A stretch of 64,000 nucleotides of DNA, taken from NCBI GenBank assembly GCA_036389295.1, contig DASVQB010000060.1, positions 1 through 64,000 of the forward strand, in the 5' to 3' direction. This document shows, one piece after another, positions 19,630 to 27,385 of the stretch. Both the position numbers and the translations under genes were made by a program. The stretch comes from AC-37 sp036389295 (GTDB taxonomy: Bacteria > Actinomycetota > Thermoleophilia > Solirubrobacterales > Thermoleophilaceae). The notes under the pieces were generated by a model, which had not been told where the DNA came from, made no database searches, and was given only the letters and a program-made list of their open reading frames with translations. Positions within the stretch are counted from its first letter, which is position 1; every line of letters starts with the position of its first letter.

Positions 19630-21221
19630 CGCCTCGCCTCCTTGCCGCTCTCCCCGGCCGGGTCGGCGACCCGGCTTCGCATGATCAGCACAAGGAACGT
19701 AGCGAGAGCCACCGCGACGCCCGCGGCTCGGAACGCCACGCCGAACGCGTCGCCGGTCGCGCGGGCCGCCAGCCGCCGCCCCTCGCGCGCGATCGGGGTC
19801 GAGGGCCCGGCCCGCGTGCGCGGCCGTCGCTCGGGGTCGAACCGCAGCCGCTCGGCCACGGGCTCGGTCTGAGCCCGCGAGTAGCCGCGGACCGACGCGA
19901 CCTGCCTCAGCTCCGCGCGCGCGTCGGACAGCCGCGGTGCGAGCGCCGCGGTGAACACGGCCGCGATCGCCGCGACCCCGAGCGCCGAGCCGACGGCCCT
20001 GGCGACGTTCAGGAGGCCGGACCCGAGCCCGAACTCCTGCCCCGGGAGCCTTCCCATCGCGCCCGCGAACCCGACCGGGAACATCGTGCCGGCGCCGACG
20101 CCGAGCAGGACGAGGCTGGGGAGGATCGCGGCGTAGTCCGGCTCGGCGGGGAAGTCGCCGAGCAGCCACATCCCGACGGCCGTCGCGGCGACCGCCGGCG
20201 CGAGCAGCGTCCGCGGGGACACGCGATCCGAGTAGCGGGCGACCGCCGGCGCGACGAGGACCGCTCCGGCCGGCACGGCCAGGGTCGCCAGCGCCGCCTT
20301 CAGCGGGCTGTACCCCCACAGCTCGACCATCCCGACGATCAGCAGGAAGAACGTCCCCAGGGCCCCGAGGCTGAACAGCACGAACGCGGCAACCGCCGCG
20401 ACGAACTGCCGGTTGCGGGCCAGCGCGGGAGGCACCATCGCCGACGAGGAGCGCCCCTGGGAGACCGCGAACGCGGCGCCGAGCGCGGCGGTCGAGCCGA
20501 AGAGCGCGAGGACCGGCGGCGAGCCCCAGCCCCAGTCGTTGCCCTTCACGCAGGCGAGGCTCAGGGTCAGCACGGCCCCGGCCAGCAGCGCCATCCCCGC
20601 CACGTCCACCCGGCGCCCGGCGGCCGGGTCGTACGTCTCCGGGACGACGCGGCGGACGAGCACGAACACCACCGCGCAGACCGGGACGTTGATCCAGAAG
20701 ATCCACGGCCACGAGGCGTACTCGAGCAGCAGCCCTCCGGCCACCGGGCCGACGACCGCGCCGAGGTTGCCGATCAGGGCCTGGATCGCCACGCCGCGCC
20801 CGCGCTCCTCGGGCGGGAACACCATCACGGTCGTGGCGAGCGTCAGCGGGACGAGGATGCTGGCCCCAACGCCCTGGCCGACGCGGGCGGCGATCAGCAG
20901 CTCGATCGAGGGTGCGACCGCGCAGCCGAGCGACCCTGTCCCGAACGCCGCCAGCCCGACGAGCATGAGCCGGCGGCGGCCGAATTGGTCGGCGAGCCTC
21001 CCCATCGCGACGAGCGGGGCGGCGAAGGCGATGTTGTACGCGTTGACGATCCAGGCGACGGTGACGACGTCGGCGTCGAACGCGTCCTGGAGCTCCGGGA
21101 CGGAGACGTTCACGATCGTGGCGTCGAGGTAGGCCAGGAACGCGCCGACCGTGCTCACCGCGAAGATCGGCCAGCGCCTGGCGTAGAGCTCGTGCGGCGG
21201 GGGATTGGCCGCTGCCCGCAC
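19626..21221 (-). CDS. DHA2-family MFS drug/proton antiporter
   Basis: 531 residues with about 14 hydrophobic segments, the DHA2 motif LDATIVNVSVPEL in TM1, the motif A loop GRLADQFGRRRLMLVG, and RVGQGVGASILVPLTLATTVMVFPPEERGR, as in EmrB/QacA-type exporters. A long polar insert (about residues 435-480, Arg-rich) precedes the last membrane segment. It heads the minus-strand run with the methyltransferase and probably exports, or gives resistance to, the cluster product. Start GTG 21221. Confidence 0.9.
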   Translation of the reverse strand: MRAAANPPPHELYARRWPIFAVSTVGAFLAYLDATIVNVSVPELQDAFDADVVTVAWIVNAYNIAFAAPLVAMGRLADQFGRRRLMLVGLAAFGTGSLGCAVAPSIELLIAARVGQGVGASILVPLTLATTVMVFPPEERGRGVAIQALIGNLGAVVGPVAGGLLLEYASWPWIFWINVPVCAVVFVLVRRVVPETYDPAAGRRVDVAGMALLAGAVLTLSLACVKGNDWGWGSPPVLALFGSTAALGAAFAVSQGRSSSAMVPPALARNRQFVAAVAAFVLFSLGALGTFFLLIVGMVELWGYSPLKAALATLAVPAGAVLVAPAVARYSDRVSPRTLLAPAVAATAVGMWLLGDFPAEPDYAAILPSLVLLGVGAGTMFPVGFAGAMGRLPGQEFGLGSGLLNVARAVGSALGVAAIAAVFTAALAPRLSDARAELRQVASVRGYSRAQTEPVAERLRFDPERRPRTRAGPSTPIAREGRRLAARATGDAFGVAFRAAGVAVALATFLVLIMRSRVADPAGESGKEARR

Positions 21222-21230
21222 CTGCCGGGC

Positions 21231-21740
21231 CTAGCGCGCGAGGAGGGCGCGGACCGCGCGCGGCCAGGTCCGGGGACGGGTGAGGATCCCGGCGAGCAGC
21301 CGTCCCGGCCCTCCGTAGACCCGCCGCTCCACCGCCCGGCCGTCGCGGATCACGGTGCGGTCGATCACCCGGAAGCTAAGCGGCCGGCGGTCGTGCCAGC
21401 AGGTCAGCTCGAGCTCGATCCAGATCGTGTCGCCCATGGCGGCCCAGCGGATCACCTCGCCGCTCAGGTCGGGGAGCGCCGTGAAGTAGCGGCGGAACTG
21501 GTTCCTGAACGACCGCAGCCCGGTGCCCGTCGGGTAGAAGAGCCAGTGCTGGACGAGCCGGATCTCGGGGTCGACGTACTCGATGAAGCGCCTCGTGAAG
21601 CTCTCGGCGCTCTCCGGTCGAGCCCAGACCTCGGCGAAGCGCTGTACGTAGTCCTCAACGCCGTCCGGCATGTCCGGGACGTACGGCGGCGCAACGACCA
21701 GCGCCGCCGCCACCTTCCTGGTGTGCGAAGCGGCATCCAT
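21231..21740 (-). CDS. NTF2-like (SnoaL-type) protein
   Basis: 169 residues with YVQRFAEVWARPESAESFTRRFIEYVDPEIRLVQ, FRNQFRRYFTALPDLSGEVIRWAAMGDTIWIELEL and a closing Arg-rich tail, a SnoaL-like fold as in limonene-epoxide hydrolase and ketosteroid isomerase relatives. No active-site assignment possible. It lies 9 bases upstream of the exporter on the same strand and so may be the first gene of that transcript. Confidence 0.72.
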   Translation of the reverse strand: MDAASHTRKVAAALVVAPPYVPDMPDGVEDYVQRFAEVWARPESAESFTRRFIEYVDPEIRLVQHWLFYPTGTGLRSFRNQFRRYFTALPDLSGEVIRWAAMGDTIWIELELTCWHDRRPLSFRVIDRTVIRDGRAVERRVYGGPGRLLAGILTRPRTWPRAVRALLAR

Positions 21741-21889
21741 CGAGCGTGCGGTTCGATTGTGGCACCTGCCCGGCCGGTTCGCGACCGGGTGACGCCCCCG
21801 CCGCGGCGTCCCGCCGGAGGGGAGCCGGGGCGCCCGGCCCTGCGTGGCCGGACGCCCCGTTCCTGCTGCGGCCCGTGGGCCGCGGTGAG

Positions 21890-22834
21890 CTAGCGGACCA
21901 GCTCGACCTCCTCGAACACGGCCTGCCCGTTCTGCGTCTCGAGCTCGGCCTCGTGCACCGGCGTGCCGGGGGTCAGCTCCGCGGTGGTGCACACGCGGTC
22001 GTCGTCGCCGCGGCCGCGGCCGCGGTGGTCGTCGTCGGCGTCGTCTGCGTCGCCGCCGCTGCCGGGGCCGGAGTTGTCCTCGTCGCGGTCGTCGCCGCCC
22101 GAGCCGGGGCCGGAGCTGGAGCTGCCGGAGCCGGAGTTGTCGCCGTCGCGATCGTCGCCGTCCTCGCCCGGGCCGCTGCTCGAGCTGCGGATGCCGTCGT
22201 CGTCGCCGCGCTGGTGCTCCACCTCGTCCTCGTCCTCGTCCTCGCACGAGATCCTGGTGGCGGTCGTGACCTGGCCGGTCATCGTGCCGCCGCCCGCGAG
22301 GGCGATCACGAGCGTGCCGGTGCCGGGCTCGGCGCCGGGGGTGAAGCTCGTGACGGTCCCGGCGACCTCGTCGCCGTCCCTGACGCCGTCGTCGTCGGTG
22401 TCGCGATCGCGCGGGTCGTTGTCCGTGCGGTCCTCGCCGACGTTGTTCAGCCGGTCGTGGTCGGCGTCCTCACGCCCGTCCCCGCGACCGTCGTCGTCGG
22501 TGTCGCGATCGTCCGGACGCGTGCGCTCGCGATCCTCGTTGGCGTTGTCCACGCCGTCGCGGTCGCGATCCTCCGCGCCGTCCGCCACGCCGTCGTCGTC
22601 CGTGTCGGTGTCGCGCGGGTTCGTCTTCGCCCGGTACTCCGCGAGGTTCGACACCTTGTCGGCGTCGGGGTCCTTCCTCGCGTCGTTCTTCTTGGCGTTC
22701 AGGTCGTGCTTCCGCTCCCACTTGTCGGGCATCCGGTCGCGGTCGCGGTCGCGCTTGCTCGCGAAGGCGGCGCCCGGCAGTGCCAGGGCGACGATCGCGA
22801 CGAGCGCGCCAACCAGCAGCGTCGCCTTCCTCAT
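21890..22834 (-). CDS. Secreted thrombospondin type-3-like calcium-binding repeat protein
   Basis: 314 residues. Signal peptide MRKATLLVGALVAIVALALPGAAFA, then repeated DxDxDGxxDxxE blocks (DTDTDDDGVADGAEDRDRDG, DRDTDDDGRGDGREDADHD, DRDTDDDGVRDGDE), the calcium-binding type-3 repeat pattern, then a small beta domain (TLVIALAGGGTMTGQVTT) and long acidic Gly/Ser linkers (SGPGEDGDDRDGDNSGSGS...). The C-terminal part may be a DUF5666-like domain. ATG 22834 has GGGAG 7 bases upstream; ATG 22855 is also preceded by GGAGG. Its linker composition copies that of the tail of the ECF sigma factor next door. Confidence 0.8.
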   Translation of the reverse strand: MRKATLLVGALVAIVALALPGAAFASKRDRDRDRMPDKWERKHDLNAKKNDARKDPDADKVSNLAEYRAKTNPRDTDTDDDGVADGAEDRDRDGVDNANEDRERTRPDDRDTDDDGRGDGREDADHDRLNNVGEDRTDNDPRDRDTDDDGVRDGDEVAGTVTSFTPGAEPGTGTLVIALAGGGTMTGQVTTATRISCEDEDEDEVEHQRGDDDGIRSSSSGPGEDGDDRDGDNSGSGSSSSGPGSGGDDRDEDNSGPGSGGDADDADDDHRGRGRGDDDRVCTTAELTPGTPVHEAELETQNGQAVFEEVELVR

Positions 22835-22886
22835 CGTGTTGCTCCCTTCGTTCATTCGGGTTCTGCCTCCTGGAACACCCGCTTTC

Positions 22887-22925
22887 GGAAAAGCTCACGG
22901 TCGGCTGGAAAAGCTCACGGTCGGC
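22887..22925. repeat. Two tandem 19-bp direct repeats upstream of the calcium-repeat gene
   Basis: GGAAAAGCTCACGGTCGGC occurs twice (22887-22905 and 22907-22925), separated by one T, a 20-base period. The repeats lie 50-90 bases upstream of the minus-strand start at 22834, a good place for an activator or sigma-factor site. Confidence 0.7.
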
Positions 22926-22936
22926 CTGCGGCGCGC

Positions 22937-22980
22937 GGTTGCAGGATTGGGGAGTCCAGGGACTCCCAAATCCCGCAACC
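22937..22980. terminator. Long inverted repeat, probable terminator of the ECF sigma gene
   Basis: GGTTGCAGGATTGGGGAGTC and GACTCCCAAATCCCGCAACC pair over 20 bp with two imperfect positions around a short loop. It lies about 80 bases after the sigma-factor stop and just before the tandem repeats, so it would isolate the two minus-strand genes. There is no T-run. Confidence 0.6.
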
Positions 22981-23057
22981 GTGGGTGAGAGGGGTTGCGG
23001 AGGCGGCGCCCGCCGCGCGAGCCGGAGCGCTGGTGCCCGCGGTGCGAGGCGGGGCGG

Positions 23058-24461
23058 CTAGTGCCGGCCGCTCGAGCCGGAGCCGCTGGTGCCCGACCCG
23101 CTGGTGACGCCGTCGTCGGTGGAGCCGGAGCCGCTGGCGCCCGACCCGCTGGAGCCGGAGCCGCTGGAGAGTCCGTCATCGCCGGAGCCCGAGCCGCTCG
23201 ACCCCGACCCGCTCGACCCCGAGCCGCTCGAGTCGCCGGAGCCGGAGCCGGACGAGCCGGAGCCGGACGAGCCGGAGCCGCTCGAGTCGCCAGAGCCGGA
23301 GCCGCTCGAGCCGGAGCCGGAGCCGCTCGACCCCGACCCGCTCGGGGAGTCGTCGCCGGAGCCCGGGCCGCTCGAGTCGCTGCCGGAGCGGTCGCCTCCG
23401 TCGTCGCCGCCGCCCGGCCCCGAGCGGTCGCCTTCGCGGCGGTCGTCGTCGCCGTCGTTGCTGCCGTCGTCGCCGCCGTCACGGGAGTCGTCGCCGTCGT
23501 CGTCCGAGCGCTCGCCGTCGCCACGGCGATCGTCCGAGCCGCGCCGGTCGTCGTCGCGGCCCGCGCGCCGTTCGTCGCCCGCCTCGTTGCCGCCCGAGAG
23601 GGGCAGGCCGCCGGGGGCGCCGCCCGCGGCGCCGGACCGGTCGCCCGCCGGAGCCTCGTGGGCGCCGGCGTCGGACCCGCCGCCGGGGTGCAGCACGTTC
23701 GGGACCGGTCCGGCCCCGGTGCTGCCGCCGACCACGGCGCCCGCCACCACCAGCGCGGTGCCGAACTTCGCGGCCGCCGCGATCCCGCCGGCGCTCGCGC
23801 CCGCGGTCAGCTCGGCGATGCGCTCGGCGACCGGGGCGTCCGAGACGCCGCGCGAGGCGGCCCACGACACCAGGTCGAACGGGGTGATCGCGGTGGCGGC
23901 CGCGCGCAGGGTGGTCCGCGCGCGGTTCAGGAGCTGGCGGACCGCGCCGCCGGTGACGCCCAGCTCGAGGGCGATCTCCTCGTAGGAGCGGCCCTCGAGC
24001 TCGCGCAGCACGACCGCGCTGCGCTGCCGCTCGGGCAGGTCCTTGACCGCGTCGAGCACCTCACGCACCTGCTCGCGCTCCTCCACCGCCTGCGGCGGCT
24101 GCCTCACGCCGTCGAGGCTCTCGTCGATCTCGTCGTGGTTCCAGCCGTTCTGCCGCAGCAGGTTGAGCGACGAGTTGTGCGCGATCCGGTACAGCCACGG
24201 CCGCAGGACGAGCTCCTGCTCCCCGGCGCCCATCGCGCGGTAGGCGTTCAGGAACGTCTGCTGGACGGCGTCCTCCGCCCGCTCCGGCGGCAGCAGCCGC
24301 CGGCAGTAGCGGAGCAGCGGGCGCCGGTAGCGGGAGACGATCGCCTCGAACGCGCGGTCGTTGCCCGCGCGGGCGAGGTCGACGAGTCGCTCGTCGCTCT
24401 GCGTGTGCAGGAGCGCCGCCCCTGCCAGTCGGGCGGGCTCGATGAGTCGGCGTGGCGTCAT
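23058..24461 (-). CDS. ECF RNA polymerase sigma factor with membrane segment and long Gly/Ser/Asp tail
   Basis: 467 residues. Region 2 (about 22-105) shows DLARAGNDRAFEAIVSRYRRPLL and AEDAVQQTFLNAYRA; region 4 (about 130-185) shows LPERQRSAVVLRELEGRSYEEIALELGVTGGAVRQLLNRAR. After residue 190 comes a link, a hydrophobic stretch (about 222-247, IAAAAKFGTALVVAGAVVGGSTG) that can span the membrane, and about 215 residues of repetitive GDDD/SGSGSSGSG sequence. A sigma factor with its own membrane anchor and outer tail may sense the envelope without a separate anti-sigma factor (inference). It lies upstream of a secreted protein with similar linkers, its likely target. Confidence 0.88.
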   Translation of the reverse strand: MTPRRLIEPARLAGAALLHTQSDERLVDLARAGNDRAFEAIVSRYRRPLLRYCRRLLPPERAEDAVQQTFLNAYRAMGAGEQELVLRPWLYRIAHNSSLNLLRQNGWNHDEIDESLDGVRQPPQAVEEREQVREVLDAVKDLPERQRSAVVLRELEGRSYEEIALELGVTGGAVRQLLNRARTTLRAAATAITPFDLVSWAASRGVSDAPVAERIAELTAGASAGGIAAAAKFGTALVVAGAVVGGSTGAGPVPNVLHPGGGSDAGAHEAPAGDRSGAAGGAPGGLPLSGGNEAGDERRAGRDDDRRGSDDRRGDGERSDDDGDDSRDGGDDGSNDGDDDRREGDRSGPGGGDDGGDRSGSDSSGPGSGDDSPSGSGSSGSGSGSSGSGSGDSSGSGSSGSGSSGSGSGDSSGSGSSGSGSSGSGSGDDGLSSGSGSSGSGASGSGSTDDGVTSGSGTSGSGSSGRH

Positions 24462-24641
24462 TGGCCTTCAAGTCCGAGGGTAGTTGCGGATAGCCCCCGC
24501 GAAAACGGGTGGCGACGGCACGGCCGTCGAGGCTTGTAACGCGCGCACGCGCGATAAGTCACGCGAGGATCTCGCGGGGGGCCGGCGGGCGCCGCGGACC
24601 GGACGCGCGCCGGCCCGCCGCGCCCCCAATACGCTGGCGCC

Positions 24642-25400
24642 GTGAGCTTCCGCCGACTCCACCCGGATCCGGGCGAGCTCGACGCGGTCGAGGCCGCCTC
24701 CGCGCTGCGCGCCGACGCGAGCCCGCCGGACGACCGCCCCTACCTCGCCCTGAACATGGTCGCGACGGCCGACGGGCGGATAACGATCGGCGGCCGCTCC
24801 GGCCCGATCGGCAACGACGCCGACCGCGAGCTGTTCCACGAGCTGCGCGCGCAGGTGGACGCGGTGATGGTCGGCGCGGGCACGGTCCGCACCGAGCGCT
24901 ACGGCCGGATGGTCCGCGACCCGGACCGGCGCGAGCGGCGCCGGGCGGCCGGGCTCGACCCGGACCCGCTGGCGGTGGTCGTGAGCGCCCGGCTCGCGCT
25001 GGACGCCGACATCCCGCTCCTCCAGGACCCCGACTCGCGCGTGCTGGTCCACACGGCGTCGGACGCCGAGCTCGAGGGCCACCGCGCGCGCGTGGAGTAC
25101 CTGCGCGCCGACGCCGGCGACGAGCCGGGCACCCTTCCGCTCGCCCCGCTGATGCGGGAGCTGCGCGCGCGCGGCGTCGAGACCGTGATGTGCGAGGGGG
25201 GAGCGGTGCTGAACGCCGGCCTGCTCGCCGAGCGCCTCGTGGACGAGCTGTTCCTGTCGATCTCGCCGAAGCTCGCCGCGGGGGCGGGGCCGGCGGTCGT
25301 GGCCGGCCCGTCGCTCGACCCGACCGTCGAGATGGACCTCGTCTCGGTCCTGGAGGCGGGCGGCCACCTCTTCCTCCGGTACCGGATTCCGGCCGCCTGA
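24642..25400 (+). CDS. RibD C-terminal/dihydrofolate reductase-like protein
   Basis: 252 residues with YLALNMVATADGRITIGGRSGPIGN, VDAVMVGAGTVRTERYG, and ETVMCEGGAVLNAGLLAERLVDELFLSISPK, the pattern of the RibD C-terminal domain (5-amino-6-ribosylamino-uracil phosphate reductase) and its free-standing relatives. NADPH-dependent reduction in riboflavin/deazaflavin metabolism is possible; no other riboflavin genes are nearby, so the substrate is open. TACGCT ends 6 bases before GTG 24642, with no Shine-Dalgarno: probable leaderless mRNA. Confidence 0.85.
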   Translation: MSFRRLHPDPGELDAVEAASALRADASPPDDRPYLALNMVATADGRITIGGRSGPIGNDADRELFHELRAQVDAVMVGAGTVRTERYGRMVRDPDRRERRRAAGLDPDPLAVVVSARLALDADIPLLQDPDSRVLVHTASDAELEGHRARVEYLRADAGDEPGTLPLAPLMRELRARGVETVMCEGGAVLNAGLLAERLVDELFLSISPKLAAGAGPAVVAGPSLDPTVEMDLVSVLEAGGHLFLRYRIPAA

Positions 25401-25465
25401 CCCCCTGCACGACCCGTTGCACGGCTTGGCCCGCGCCCTCGCAGGCGGTATAGAGGTCTCGCCTC

Positions 25466-26395
25466 ATGGCGGTCATGGAGAGGGACATCCGGCGTCCGGT
25501 GCGGACCGACGCCGTCCGGCCGGACGTGCCGGTCATCGAGCTTCGCGACGTGACGAAGGTCTACGAGGGCGGCGCGATCGCCCTCGACCGGGTGTCGCTG
25601 AGGATCGGCCGCGGCGAGTTCGTCTTCCTCGTCGGCCCGACCGGCTGCGGCAAGTCCACGCTCGTGCGCCTGCTGATGAAGGAGCTCGAGCCGTCGCGCG
25701 GCGAGGTGCTGATCGCCGGCCGCAGCCTGGCCGAGGTCACGCGCAAGAAGGTCCCGCGGCTGCGCCGGAACATCGGGGTCGTGTTCCAGGACTTCAAGCT
25801 CCTGCCCAACCGCACCGTCTACCAGAACGTCGCGTACTCGCTCGAGGTGATCGGCGAGGGGCGCCAGGAGATCCGCCGCAAGGTGCCCGAGATCCTCCGG
25901 CTCGTCGGGCTCTCGACCAAGCTGCACAGCTTCCCCGACCAGCTATCGGGCGGCGAGCAGCAGCGCGTGTCGATCGCGCGCGCGTTCGTGAACCACCCGC
26001 CGCTCCTGCTCGCGGACGAGCCGACCGGCAACCTCGACCCCGAGACCTCGATCGGGATCATGCAGCTCATCTACCGGATCAACCGGACCGGCACGACCGT
26101 GGTCGTCGCGACCCACGACCGGGAGATGGTGGACAAGATGCGCCGGCGGGTGATCGAGCTCGCCGACGGGCGCGTGCTGCGCGACGACGAGGGCGGGCTC
26201 TACCGGCCCGACGAGTCGACGACCGAGTTCGCGGTCCGCGTGCGCGAGGAGCTCGGCTACGGCAAGGAGACGGTGCTGCGGGCCCGCAACGGGCACGACG
26301 ACGAGGACGGCGACGACGAGCGCGCGCTGCGCCGCGACCGCCGCTCCGAGGAGCGCGTCCGGCGCCAGCTCGGCTACGAGAACGGGTCCGACTAG
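25466..26395 (+). CDS. ftsE: Cell division ATP-binding protein FtsE
   Basis: ABC ATPase that works with FtsX at the division site to activate peptidoglycan hydrolases. 309 residues: an N-terminal lead of about 25 residues, Walker A GPTGCGKST, Q-loop VVFQDFKLLPNRTVYQNV (the FtsE hallmark), signature LSGGEQQR, Walker B LLLADEPTGNLD and switch ATHDREMV. About 70 residues after the usual end (from TTEFAVRVREELGYG) are charged and Arg/Asp-rich, an actinobacterial-type extension. ftsX follows three bases later. Confidence 0.96.
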   Translation: MAVMERDIRRPVRTDAVRPDVPVIELRDVTKVYEGGAIALDRVSLRIGRGEFVFLVGPTGCGKSTLVRLLMKELEPSRGEVLIAGRSLAEVTRKKVPRLRRNIGVVFQDFKLLPNRTVYQNVAYSLEVIGEGRQEIRRKVPEILRLVGLSTKLHSFPDQLSGGEQQRVSIARAFVNHPPLLLADEPTGNLDPETSIGIMQLIYRINRTGTTVVVATHDREMVDKMRRRVIELADGRVLRDDEGGLYRPDESTTEFAVRVREELGYGKETVLRARNGHDDEDGDDERALRRDRRSEERVRRQLGYENGSD

Positions 26396-26398
26396 AGG

Positions 26399-27292
26399 AT
26401 GCGCGTCGCCTTCTTCGTCAGGGAGGCCTTCCGGGCGCTCGGCCGCAACGCGGCGCCGAGCCTCGCCGCGATGGTCACGATCCTGCTCACCGCGCTCGTC
26501 CTCGGCGTCTTCATCCCGGTCGTCCAGGCCACGACCGGCACGGCCAACGAGGTCCGCGGCCGGGTGGTCGTCGACGTGTTCCTGAAGGAGGGCTCGAGCG
26601 ACGCGCAGCGGGCCGAGCTGCGGCGCGCGCTGCTCGCCACTCCCAACGTGCGGTCGGTGGACTTCGTCTCGAAGCAGGAGGCGCTGCGCGACGAGCGCAA
26701 GCGCAACAGGGAGGCGTTCGAGCTGCTCGGCCGGAACCCGCTGCCGGACGCGTTCCGCGTGACGCCGGACGACCCCGACGGCGTGAACGCGATCGTCGAC
26801 CGCGTCGCGCCGCGCGGAGCCGACGGCGAGCGCAGCCCGCGGCTGGCCGCCGTGGACGAGGTCCGCAACCGCGAGCGCGACACCGACAAGATCCTCAAGG
26901 CGACCGGGCTCGTGAAGCTCCTCACGGCCTCGCTCGCGACGCTGTTCGTGCTGGCTTCGATCGCGCTCGTGGCGAACACGATCCGCCTGTCGCTCTTCGC
27001 GCGCCGCCGCGAGATCGAGGTCATGAAGCTGGTGGGCGCGACCAACTGGTTCATCCGCTGGCCGTTCGTGATCGAGGGCGTGTTCGTCGGGCTGATGGGC
27101 GGCGTGCTCGCGGCGCTGATGCTGATGATCGCCAAGGAGACGTTCGTCGACCCGCTGTCGGACCGCTTCGCGCTGCTCGCGGCGCCCGACACCATCGACT
27201 TCCCGCTGCTCGTCGGCCTGCTGATGGCCGCCTGCGTGCTCGTCTCGGCGGCGGGCAGCGGCATCACGCTGCGGCGCTTCCTGCGCGTGTAG
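26399..27292 (+). CDS. ftsX: Cell division protein FtsX
   Basis: 297-residue membrane partner of FtsE: TM1 near residues 20-40 (LAAMVTILLTALVLGVFIPVV), an extracellular domain (VVVDVFLKEGSSDAQRAELRRALLATPNVRSVDFVSKQEAL), and three C-terminal helices around LFVLASIALVANTIRLSLFARRREIEVMKLVGATNWFIRWPF. The RRREIEVMKLVGAT cytoplasmic loop is the family signature. Directly after ftsE, before the C-terminal protease gene, as in many actinobacteria and Firmicutes. Confidence 0.95.
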   Translation: MRVAFFVREAFRALGRNAAPSLAAMVTILLTALVLGVFIPVVQATTGTANEVRGRVVVDVFLKEGSSDAQRAELRRALLATPNVRSVDFVSKQEALRDERKRNREAFELLGRNPLPDAFRVTPDDPDGVNAIVDRVAPRGADGERSPRLAAVDEVRNRERDTDKILKATGLVKLLTASLATLFVLASIALVANTIRLSLFARRREIEVMKLVGATNWFIRWPFVIEGVFVGLMGGVLAALMLMIAKETFVDPLSDRFALLAAPDTIDFPLLVGLLMAACVLVSAAGSGITLRRFLRV

Positions 27293-27385
27293 CCCCGGCC
27301 CGCCGCGGCGGGCGCGCGGCCCGGCCCGGGCGGGGCGCCTGGCTACCCTTGGGCGCGGCGCCGCCGGCCGGCGCCGTCCCCCTCC

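Noticed and set aside
7518..21740. Polyketide or nonribosomal peptide cluster
   Set aside because: No ketosynthase, carrier protein, adenylation or condensation domain is present; the enzymes fit N-N/azoxy chemistry better.
22887..22925. Possible CRISPR array
   Set aside because: Only two repeat units with a one-base gap, no spacers and no cas genes in the window.
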